Shown piece by piece: positions 44,602 to 51,496 of a stretch of 64,000 nt of DNA. The notes under the pieces were generated by a model. The model was not told where the DNA came from. It was given only the letters and a program-made list of their open reading frames with translations, and ran no database searches. Made by a program: the position numbers and the translations under genes. Every line of letters begins with the position of its first letter. Within the stretch, counting starts at the first letter, position 1. The stretch is from Methylobacterium sp. 2A (lineage in GTDB: Bacteria; Pseudomonadota; Alphaproteobacteria; Rhizobiales; Beijerinckiaceae): contig NZ_VUOK01000064.1 of NCBI RefSeq assembly GCF_009806555.1, forward strand, positions 62,281-126,280. Direction: 5' to 3'.

Positions 44602-45095
44602 TCGGACGCACCCTGATTGCTGCAGCCCTGGCGCTCGCCCTCGGGGCCGGGCCGGCGCTGGCCGAGGACATCGTCCGGCACCCGATCCCGGGCTCGGACT
44701 TCCCGATCTCGGAATCGATCGAGGTGCCGGCGGGGCGCGCCACGGTCTATCTCAGCGGCTTCGGGCCGGCGGTGGCGAATCCCGGCGCCGAGAAGAACTC
44801 GATCGCCGCCTTCGGGGATACCCGCGCCCAGACCGCCTCGACCCTGGCGTCGATCGAGGCGGCCCTCAAGCGCGTGAACCTGTCGCTGCGCGACGTGGTG
44901 AAGATGACGGTGTATCTGGTCGGCGATCCGGCCAAGGGCGGCCGCATGGACTTCGCCGGCCTGATGGAGGCCTACCGCGAGAAGTTCGGGACGGCGGCCC
45001 AGCCGAACCTGCCGACCCGCTCGGCCGTCCAGGTCGCGGCGCTCGCCAATCCGGGCTGGCTGGTGGAGATCGAGGTCACCGCCGTGCGGCCCTGA
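44598..45095 (+). CDS. Secreted RidA-family protein
   Basis: 165 residues; ATG 44598 overlaps the stop of the cytochrome gene (ATGA). A clear Sec signal (MIGRTLIAAALALALGAGPALA, then ED) precedes a full RidA domain: VYLSGFGPAVANPGAEKNSI, SLRDVVKMTVYLVGDP and the conserved Arg in LPTRSAVQVAALANPGWLVE. RidA proteins hydrolyse imines and enamines. Here it would act in the periplasm on the imine made by the neighbouring flavoenzyme. A cytoplasmic RidA is encoded separately at 22059. Confidence 0.88.
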   Translation: MIGRTLIAAALALALGAGPALAEDIVRHPIPGSDFPISESIEVPAGRATVYLSGFGPAVANPGAEKNSIAAFGDTRAQTASTLASIEAALKRVNLSLRDVVKMTVYLVGDPAKGGRMDFAGLMEAYREKFGTAAQPNLPTRSAVQVAALANPGWLVEIEVTAVRP

Positions 45096-45150
45096 CCGGG
45101 GCCCAGCGCGGTCGTGCGCGGGTCAGCGCTGGCCCATCAGCGCCGGCCCG

Positions 45151-45786
45151 TCACCGCAGGCACTCGGCCACCGTCAGGGACACGCTGCTCCGGACCGCCG
45201 CAGCACCGTCCCGCATGAGGTCGGCCGCATCGCCGACGACCCGTGCGGCAGGGGCAAGGGTCTCGGCCACGGTATCGGCGAACGGCAGGGCCGGCAGCGG
45301 GATCGACACGTCGCCGGCCGGCTCCGCGGCCTCCGCGTGGGCGGCGGCGAACGGGTCGGTGCCGCGTTGCGGGGCCTCCGGGCATCGCCGCCCCGGGCAG
45401 GCGCGCCGGTTCGCGGCGGCGAGCCGCGGTGCCGGCCGAACCGAACCGATGCGAGGCGCGGAACCGGCGGCCTTCGGGGCCGAATCACCGAGCGGGAAGG
45501 CTTCAGCGAAAACCAGGGCGGCCGGAAGACGACCCGGTGAAGCGGCACTGGCGGGCGGCTGCGCGAACGCAGTCGTGGTCGCCGCCGCCGGGATCTCCGC
45601 GAGGGATTGCGTCGTGAGCGGATCCGCCTGCGCGCGCTCCGCCCGCGGCGCCTGGGGGTTCGTCGATGACGGGCAGTAGAACGAGGCCACCCCCAGGACG
45701 GCGATGACCGCCAGGGTCGGCAGGAACGGCATCGTGACGCGGGCGGTGCCGGCGTCCGTAAGAGCGGGCTTGTCTGGCCTGCGCAT
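45151..45786 (-). CDS. Hypothetical single-pass membrane protein, Ala/Pro-rich
   Basis: 211 residues from ATG 45786 (GTG 45795 also possible). A basic N-terminus (MRRPDKPALTDAG) and one membrane helix (MPFLPTLAVIAVLGVASFYC, about 19-38) are followed by a disordered Ala/Pro-rich region with a cysteine pair (ACPGRRC), ending in SSVSLTVAECLR. It is convergent with the ridA gene and divergent from nasT. No family recognised. Confidence 0.6.
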   Translation of the reverse strand: MRRPDKPALTDAGTARVTMPFLPTLAVIAVLGVASFYCPSSTNPQAPRAERAQADPLTTQSLAEIPAAATTTAFAQPPASAASPGRLPAALVFAEAFPLGDSAPKAAGSAPRIGSVRPAPRLAAANRRACPGRRCPEAPQRGTDPFAAAHAEAAEPAGDVSIPLPALPFADTVAETLAPAARVVGDAADLMRDGAAAVRSSVSLTVAECLR

Positions 45787-46017
45787 CCGAATCACCGATC
45801 CCCTGGCCGTTCCGAGGCCCGCAGGATGGAGCCCGCAATGCGGCAGAAACGGGACGCTTTCTTTTCGCCGCCGTTGCAGGCCAGCGCAAACGACGGGGGA
45901 CGACGACGCCGGCCCCGCTTTTCCGGCGCGGCCGGCGGAGGGCATATACCTTGCTTCGCCTCGCGGGCCCGGTTCGGGCCGATCCCGCCGTACCGACCCG
46001 CCCCGAACCGGGCTCCG

Positions 46018-46605
46018 ATGACTGAAACAAGCCTCACCGTCGCCGTGATCGATCCGAGCCGCGCCCGTGCGGCGATTCTCGAGGAGGGTTTGCGCGCGGC
46101 AGGCGTCGGCCGCGTCGTGGTCATCCCCGATACCGTCGACCTGATGGAGCGCGTCACCGCCCTCAAGCCCGACGTCGTGGTCATTCATCTGGAGAGCCCG
46201 AGCCGGGACATCCTGGAGCAGATGTCGGGGGTCTCGCGACAGGTCGAGCGGCCGGTGGCGATGTTCGTCGACCGCTCGGACACCACCATGATGCAGGCCG
46301 CCGTCGATGCCGGGATCTCGGCCTACGTGGTCGACGGGCTGCGGGCCGAGCGGATCAAGTCGATCCTCGACATCGCGATCCTGCGCTTCAACGCCTTCGC
46401 GCGGCTGCAGCGCGAACTCTCCGAGGCGCGGGGCGAACTCGCCGACCGCAAGCTGATCGAGCGCGCCAAGGGCATCCTGATGAGCATGAAGGGCCTCACG
46501 GAGGACGAGGCGTACAAGCAGCTGCGCCGCAAGGCCATGAACGAGAAGCGCAAGATCGCCGACATCGCCCGGGCGATCGTCACAACCGCGGATCTGCTCG
46601 GATGA
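46018..46605 (+). CDS. nasT: NasT-type ANTAR RNA-binding antiterminator
   Basis: 195 residues from ATG 46018. An N-terminal receiver-like domain and a C-terminal ANTAR domain (ELADRKLIERAKGILMSMKG, then AYKQLRRKAMNEKRKIADIA). ANTAR proteins bind hexaloop RNA hairpins and prevent leader termination. The position that normally holds the phospho-acceptor Asp is H57 (DVVVIHLESPSRD), which argues against control by phosphorylation; in known systems NasS holds NasT inactive until nitrate or nitrite binds. nasS overlaps by ATGA. Confidence 0.9.
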   Translation: MTETSLTVAVIDPSRARAAILEEGLRAAGVGRVVVIPDTVDLMERVTALKPDVVVIHLESPSRDILEQMSGVSRQVERPVAMFVDRSDTTMMQAAVDAGISAYVVDGLRAERIKSILDIAILRFNAFARLQRELSEARGELADRKLIERAKGILMSMKGLTEDEAYKQLRRKAMNEKRKIADIARAIVTTADLLG

Positions 46606-47603
46606 GGCTCCAGCTCGGCTACGTCCCGCTCTGCGACGCCGCGCCCCTGATCGTGGCGCACGAACTCGGCTTCGCCCGGGCCGAGGGCCTCGAACTCGAT
46701 CTCACCGCCGAACCCTCCTGGGCGACGTTGCGCGACCGGCTGGCGCTGGGCCATCTCGACGGCGCCCACATGCTGGCGCCGCTGGCGCTGGCGAGCCGGC
46801 TCGGCCTGTCGGGACCGCCCTCGGACCTGATCGTGCCGATGCAGCTCAGCCTCAACGGCAACGCCATCACGCTGTCGCGCAGCCTCTGGGACGCCATGGC
46901 CCCTGAGAGCGAGGAGGCCGTCGCGGTCGCCCGCGCCTTCGCCCGCGTGGCGGAGGAGCGGCGCGCCTCCGGGCAGCCCCTGACGTTGGGCACCGTTCAC
47001 CCGTTCTCGTGCCACAGCTACCAATTGCGGCTGTTCGCCGAGGCCGGCGGGCTCGATCCGGCGGCGTTCCGCACCGTCGTGGTGCCGCCCCAATACAGCG
47101 TCGAGACCCTGGCGCGGGGCCTCGTGGACGGCTTCTGCGCGGGCGCCCCCTGGAACGACGTGGCGGTGGCGGCCGGCCACGGGCGCATCGCGGTGCTCGG
47201 CAGTGCCCTGGCGCCGGATGCCCCCGAGAAGGTGCTGGCCATGTCCGAGCGGCTCGACGGTTCGATCCTGCCGTTGGTCCGCGCGGTGGCGCGGGCCGGG
47301 CGCTGGTGCGCCGATCCCGAGAACCGCGCGGAACTGATCCATCGCCTCGCCTACCGGACCTACCTCGCTCTCGATGCGGCGATCATCGCCCGCACCTTCG
47401 CGGACGCTTCGACCGGGCAGCCGGGCGCCGGAGCAGGGCCGACATTCGGCGCGGCGATTCAGGAGCCGCAGCCGGCACATGCGCGGTGGCTCCTCGCGCA
47501 GATGCAGGCCGCGCATCAGATCGCGGATCGGATCTCGCTCGAAGCCGCGATCCCGACCGTTTACAGGCCCGATCTCTATCGCGCGGCGGTCGCTGACCTC
47601 TGA
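46602..47603 (+). CDS. nasS: NasS-type cytoplasmic nitrate/nitrite sensor
   Basis: 333 residues, overlapping nasT as ATGA. An ABC-transporter-type binding protein of the NrtA/CmpA group (LGYVPLCDAAPLIVAHELGF, SLNGNAITLSRSLW, GLVDGFCAGAPWNDVAVAAG) without a signal peptide. That fits the NasS role of binding NasT in the cytoplasm and releasing it when nitrate or nitrite is present. The target leader lies 650-750 bases downstream. Confidence 0.9.
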   Translation: MRLQLGYVPLCDAAPLIVAHELGFARAEGLELDLTAEPSWATLRDRLALGHLDGAHMLAPLALASRLGLSGPPSDLIVPMQLSLNGNAITLSRSLWDAMAPESEEAVAVARAFARVAEERRASGQPLTLGTVHPFSCHSYQLRLFAEAGGLDPAAFRTVVVPPQYSVETLARGLVDGFCAGAPWNDVAVAAGHGRIAVLGSALAPDAPEKVLAMSERLDGSILPLVRAVARAGRWCADPENRAELIHRLAYRTYLALDAAIIARTFADASTGQPGAGAGPTFGAAIQEPQPAHARWLLAQMQAAHQIADRISLEAAIPTVYRPDLYRAAVADL

Positions 47604-47748
47604 GCCAGGCGACGGCGAAGCTCTTTCGTCACGAAGCAACGTCGCAGGCCCGCGCGGGTCCGGAACGTCAGGCGGGCTGGCCCGTTGTGTTTGCGCCATG
47701 CCCGGATGCCGCAAACTCGATACTGGCTCGTATTCGTCGCATCCTCCG

Positions 47749-47910
47749 ATGCGCGATGAGCTTCGTCGTCACATCTACCGCGGCGGCAGGCCCCCTCGGG
47801 CAAGCAACGACAACCGTCGCGCCGGTGGCAGCCGCGGGTGGTATTGGGCGCTGATGGTCGGCGCGATGCCGACGATCGGCCTTCTGGCCGTCCTTTCGGT
47901 GCTCATCTGA
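47749..47910 (+). CDS. Possible small single-helix membrane protein
   Basis: 53 residues: a basic N-terminus (MRDELRRHIYRGGRPPRASN) and one C-terminal helix (WYWALMVGAMPTIGLLAVLS). It lies between nasS and the nas leader. No ribosome site is obvious upstream and no family is recognised. Confidence 0.42.
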   Translation: MRDELRRHIYRGGRPPRASNDNRRAGGSRGWYWALMVGAMPTIGLLAVLSVLI

Positions 47911-48250
47911 TAGGCGACTCCGTGAGAGGCGCGGTTGGCCGAGCCGCGCATGCGCCCGACGCTATCTCCGCGACCAGCGGACCGATCGTTCAGGCAGGCA
48001 TAATCTGCGCAGGCCAGCCTACAGACATGCCTTGATGGCATCGCCGTCGACCGCAGGCATAGCCGCGGCCGGGCGGCCCCGCGCCGGTATCCGCGCGCCT
48101 GATGATTTAACCGTCAGAGCCCGCTTTTTGTGCAGCGCACTTTGCGCACCCGCTCCGCCGTCCCCCTGCGACCGGATTGCATTTTCGTCAGCGGCTCCGT
48201 GACCTAGCGTCGAGCCGCCGAACTGGCACGGAAGCTGCTTCATCCCATCC
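47911..48250. other. Upstream part of the nas operon leader, no gene seen
   Basis: About 340 non-coding bases; the operon promoter should lie here. It contains the stem GCGGCTC...GAGCCGC (48191-48197/48212-48218) with a 14-base loop. Sigma-54-like matches (near 48165-48182) are off by one base, so I make no call. Confidence 0.4.
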
Positions 48251-48279
48251 GTCCGTCAACGGCGACGGACAGCGCCGTC
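48251..48279 (+). promoter_or_regulatory. Hexaloop hairpin, candidate NasT (ANTAR) binding site
   Basis: Perfect 7-bp stem GTCCGTC/GACGGAC (48251-48257/48264-48270) closing a six-base loop AACGGC: A at position 1, G at position 4, the ANTAR target rule. An overlapping alternative hairpin (48264-48279, stem GACGG/CCGTC) has loop ACAGCG, also A1 and G4. The terminator starts 6-15 bases later. Confidence 0.7.
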
Positions 48280-48285
48280 AGCGAG

Positions 48286-48348
48286 GCCGCTGATCCGGTT
48301 CTCCTGGGGCTTGAAGCCTGCCCGGGGAGGCACCGGCAGCGGCTTTTT
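48286..48348 (+). terminator. Intrinsic terminator in the nas operon leader
   Basis: GCCGCTG-AT-CCGG (48286-48298) pairs with CCGGCAGCGGC (48333-48343); inner CTCC/GGAG and GGG/CCC pairs lengthen the hairpin. Five T residues follow (48344-48348). It ends 53 bases before the first structural gene, so transcription must read through it. Confidence 0.75.
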
Positions 48349-48401
48349 CGTGGGCGGTCCGCCAACGATCCTGCAATCGAGGTTCCAGACGCGACCGAGC
48401 G

Positions 48402-49670
48402 ATGGCGACATCCCCTATCGACACACGCATACACGACGCGCGTAGCCAGACCGGCCTGCCGCGCGAGAGGCTCGTCGTCGTCGGCAACGGCATGGCCTCG
48501 CTGCGCTTCCTTGAGCGCCTGACCGAGGGGGCCCCCGGCCGCTTCGACGTGACCTGCGTCGGCGCCGAGCCCCAGGCCGCCTACAACCGGGTGCTGCTCT
48601 CCTCGCTGCTCGGCGGCGAGGTCGATGAGGCGGCCTGCGCGTTCCGGGGCCTCGACTGGTACGCGGCCCACGGCATCCGCCTGATCACCGGCGCGCCGGT
48701 CACCCAGATCGACCGGGAGAACGGGCTGGTCATCGTGGGCGAGACGCATGTCCTGCCCTTCGACAAGCTGGTCCTTGCGGTCGGATCGCTGCCGATCCGC
48801 CTGCCCAAGCCCGGCATGGATCTGCCCGGCATCATCACGTTTCGCGATCTCGCCGACGTGGCGGCGATCCGCCGGGCCGCCGTGCAGCACGCCAGGGCGA
48901 TCGTGATCGGCGGCGGCCTGCTGGGCCTCGAAGCCGCGGTCGGCCTCGCCCGGCTCGGGGTCGACACGACGCTGCTCCACGTCATGGACCGCCTGATGGA
49001 GCGCCAGCTCGACCCCCACGCCGCCGGGCTGGTGAAGCGCGCCATGGAGGCCCGCGGCGTGAAGGTTCTCCTGAACGCCGATACCGCCCGGGTCGAGGGC
49101 GACGGCCGCGTCGAGCGCCTCGTCCTGGCGGACGGGACCGTCATACCGGTCGACCTCGTGGTGATGTCCGTGGGCGTGCGCCCCTCGGTGGCGCTGGCGC
49201 AGGCCGCCGGGCTCGCGACCGGCCGCGGCATCACGGTCGACGACCGGATGACGACCTCCGATCCGCGCATTTTCGCCCTGGGCGAATGCGCCGAGCACCG
49301 CGGGATGGTCTACGGCCTCGTCGAGCCCGCCTACGAGCATGCCGACACGCTGGCCCGCCACCTCGCCGGCCAGCCGGCCGAGTATCGGGGCACGTCCCTG
49401 GCGACGAGCCTCAAGGTCTCGGGCCTGCCGGTCTTCTCGGCCGGCATCGTGGACACGCCGGAGGACGCCGAGGCGATCGTGCTCTCCGATCCCGGCGCCG
49501 GCCTCTACCGCAAGCTGCTGGTGCGCGAGGGCAAGCTGATCGGCGCGGTGTTCGTGGGCGACATCGCCGAGCAGGCGGCCTGCAAGCGCCTGATCCGCAC
49601 GGGCGATCCGATCGAGAACGTGGACGACCTGATGTTCGGGTGCCCCGCGCCCGAGCCGCTGGCCGCTTAG
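48402..49670 (+). CDS. NirB-like FAD/NAD(P)H-dependent oxidoreductase of nitrite assimilation
   Basis: 422 residues. Two nucleotide-binding motifs: LVVVGNGMASLRFLERL (FAD) and AIVIGGGLLGLEAAVGLARL (NAD(P)H), then RIFALGECAEHRGMVYGLVE. It corresponds only to the N-terminal flavin half of NirB; the sirohaem part is absent and a separate NirA-like reductase follows. It is the first gene after the leader terminator and likely transfers electrons in nitrate/nitrite reduction. nirA follows after 11 bases. Confidence 0.85.
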   Translation: MATSPIDTRIHDARSQTGLPRERLVVVGNGMASLRFLERLTEGAPGRFDVTCVGAEPQAAYNRVLLSSLLGGEVDEAACAFRGLDWYAAHGIRLITGAPVTQIDRENGLVIVGETHVLPFDKLVLAVGSLPIRLPKPGMDLPGIITFRDLADVAAIRRAAVQHARAIVIGGGLLGLEAAVGLARLGVDTTLLHVMDRLMERQLDPHAAGLVKRAMEARGVKVLLNADTARVEGDGRVERLVLADGTVIPVDLVVMSVGVRPSVALAQAAGLATGRGITVDDRMTTSDPRIFALGECAEHRGMVYGLVEPAYEHADTLARHLAGQPAEYRGTSLATSLKVSGLPVFSAGIVDTPEDAEAIVLSDPGAGLYRKLLVREGKLIGAVFVGDIAEQAACKRLIRTGDPIENVDDLMFGCPAPEPLAA

Positions 49671-49681
49671 GGAGGCACGCG

Positions 49682-51496
49682 ATGGCCGAGACCAACACCC
49701 AGAAAGCCGCGGGCGCATTCGACGCCGAGCAGAAGCGCTACCTCGAAGGGTTCGCCTCCGGGATCGCCGCCGTGCGGATGACCGGCGGCCTCGCCGGCGG
49801 GGCGGGCGCGGCCGCGCCGCCCGCCGAGCCCACCGGCCCGGACGCGATCCACATCAAGGCGCAGGACCGGACCGTCAAAGAGGGCGGCAAGCTCTGCGAG
49901 CAGGAGAAGTGGAAGCGCGCCGAGAACCCGTTCGACGGCCACAACCGTCTGATCCAGGAGGCCGCCGCCGGCAAGCAGCCGAAGCCCGAGGACAATTTCC
50001 GCTGGCGCTACCACGGCCTGTTCTGGGTCGCGCCCAACCAGGTCTCGTACATGTGCCGGCTGCGCATCCCGAACGGGATCCTGCACCATTGGCAGTTCGC
50101 GGGTGTCGCCGACCTCGCCGACCAGCATGGCGGCGGCTACGTCCATGTGACCACGCGGGCGAACCTGCAGGTGCGCGAGATCAGCCCGGAGCATGCCCAG
50201 CCCTTCCTCGACGGGCTCACCGATATCGGCCTGACCGCCCGGGGCTCCGGCGCCGACAACATCCGCAACGTCACCGGCTCCTCGACCGCCGGCATCGACG
50301 CGCAGGAGCTGCTGGACACGCGCCCGCTCGCCAAGTCCTGGCACAATTGGATCCTGAACGACCGCTCGCTCTACGGGCTGCCGCGCAAGTTCAACGTCGC
50401 CTTCGACGGCAGCGGCGTGATGCCGACGCTCGAGGAGACCAACGACATCGGATTCCAGGCCGTGGAGGTTCTGGAGGGTGCCGCGGTGCCGCCGGGCATC
50501 TACATGCGCCTCGTGCTCGGCGGCATCTCGGGCCACCGGGACCTCGCCCGCGACACCGGCATCGTGCTGAAGCCGGAAGACTGCAATGCGGTCGCCGACG
50601 CGATCATCCGGGTGTTCATCGAGAACGGCGACCGCACCAACCGCAACAAGAGCCGGATGAAGTACGTGCTCGACACCTGGGGCTTCGACAAGTACCTCGC
50701 CGCCGTCGAGGACAAGCTCGGCCGCAAGCTCGACCGGGTCGCGCCGGAGCACGTCGCGCCGCGTAAACCCACCGACCGCTACGCCCATGTCGGCGTCCAC
50801 GCCCAGAAGCAGCCGGGTCTCAACTGGATCGGCGTCGTCCTGCCGGTCGGCAAGATGACGAGCGATCAGGTCCGGGCGCTGGCGCGGATCGCGGCCGAGT
50901 GCGGCGACGGCCAGATCCGCCTGACCGTCTGGCAGAACTTCATCTTCTCGGGCGTGCCGGATGCCAAGGTCGCCGAGGTGGAGGCTCGCGTGGAAGCGCT
51001 CGGCCTGACCACCAAGGCCGCGGGCATCCGCTCCGGCCTCGTGGCCTGCACGGGCGCGCGGGGCTGCAAGTTCGCGGCCTCCGACACGAAGGGCCACGCC
51101 CTCATCATCGCCGACCACATCGAGAAGGCCGTGCCGAACCTCGACGTGCCGGTGAACGTCCACCTCACCGGCTGCCACCACAGCTGCGCCCAGCACTACA
51201 TCGGCGATATCGGGCTGATCGGCGCCAAGGTCGTGGTCTCCGAGGAGGGCGACACCGTCGAGGGCTACGACATCGTGGTCGGCGGCGGCTTCGCCGAGAA
51301 CCCGAAGATCGGCACCGAGATCTGGAAGGCCGTGAAGGCCGAGGACTGCCCGGGCCGGGTCGAGGCGCTGCTGCGCGCCTATCTCGACCGCCGCCAGGGG
51401 CCCGACGAGAGCTTCCAGGCCTTCACCAGCCGCACCGGCGCGGAGGCGCTCCGCGACGCCGCCGAGGACCAGCCCGCCCTGAAGGCCGCCGCATGA
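49682..51496 (+). CDS. nirA: Sirohaem nitrite reductase (NirA type)
   Basis: 604 residues from ATG 49682 with GGGAGG just upstream. Reduces nitrite to ammonium. The sirohaem/[4Fe-4S] ligands are VACTGARGCKFAASDTKGHA (C-x5-C) and HLTGCHHSCAQHYIGD (C-x3-C). Both halves of the nitrite/sulfite reductase repeat are present, with HVTTRANLQVREISPEHAQP and NIRNVTGSSTAGIDAQELLD. An N-terminal 60-residue Ala/Gly-rich stretch is extra. The stop overlaps the next start (ATGA). Confidence 0.92.
   Translation: MAETNTQKAAGAFDAEQKRYLEGFASGIAAVRMTGGLAGGAGAAAPPAEPTGPDAIHIKAQDRTVKEGGKLCEQEKWKRAENPFDGHNRLIQEAAAGKQPKPEDNFRWRYHGLFWVAPNQVSYMCRLRIPNGILHHWQFAGVADLADQHGGGYVHVTTRANLQVREISPEHAQPFLDGLTDIGLTARGSGADNIRNVTGSSTAGIDAQELLDTRPLAKSWHNWILNDRSLYGLPRKFNVAFDGSGVMPTLEETNDIGFQAVEVLEGAAVPPGIYMRLVLGGISGHRDLARDTGIVLKPEDCNAVADAIIRVFIENGDRTNRNKSRMKYVLDTWGFDKYLAAVEDKLGRKLDRVAPEHVAPRKPTDRYAHVGVHAQKQPGLNWIGVVLPVGKMTSDQVRALARIAAECGDGQIRLTVWQNFIFSGVPDAKVAEVEARVEALGLTTKAAGIRSGLVACTGARGCKFAASDTKGHALIIADHIEKAVPNLDVPVNVHLTGCHHSCAQHYIGDIGLIGAKVVVSEEGDTVEGYDIVVGGGFAENPKIGTEIWKAVKAEDCPGRVEALLRAYLDRRQGPDESFQAFTSRTGAEALRDAAEDQPALKAAA

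Noticed and set aside
47576..47803. 75-codon - strand frame after nasS
   Set aside because: No family features or good ribosome site, and it overlaps a more plausible small membrane protein on the other strand.
48121..48186. Possible sigma-54 promoter of the nas operon (TTGCA near 48178)
   Set aside because: The -24 element is shifted by one base from the required spacing.
48181..48250. Search for a second ANTAR hexaloop hairpin upstream of 48251
   Set aside because: The only clear stem (GCGGCTC/GAGCCGC) has a 14-base loop without the A1/G4 rule, so no separate partner hairpin is claimed.
48402..49670. Calling this gene a full nitrite reductase NirB
   Set aside because: It has only the FAD/NAD(P)H half; sirohaem and Fe-S ligands are in the separate NirA-like protein.
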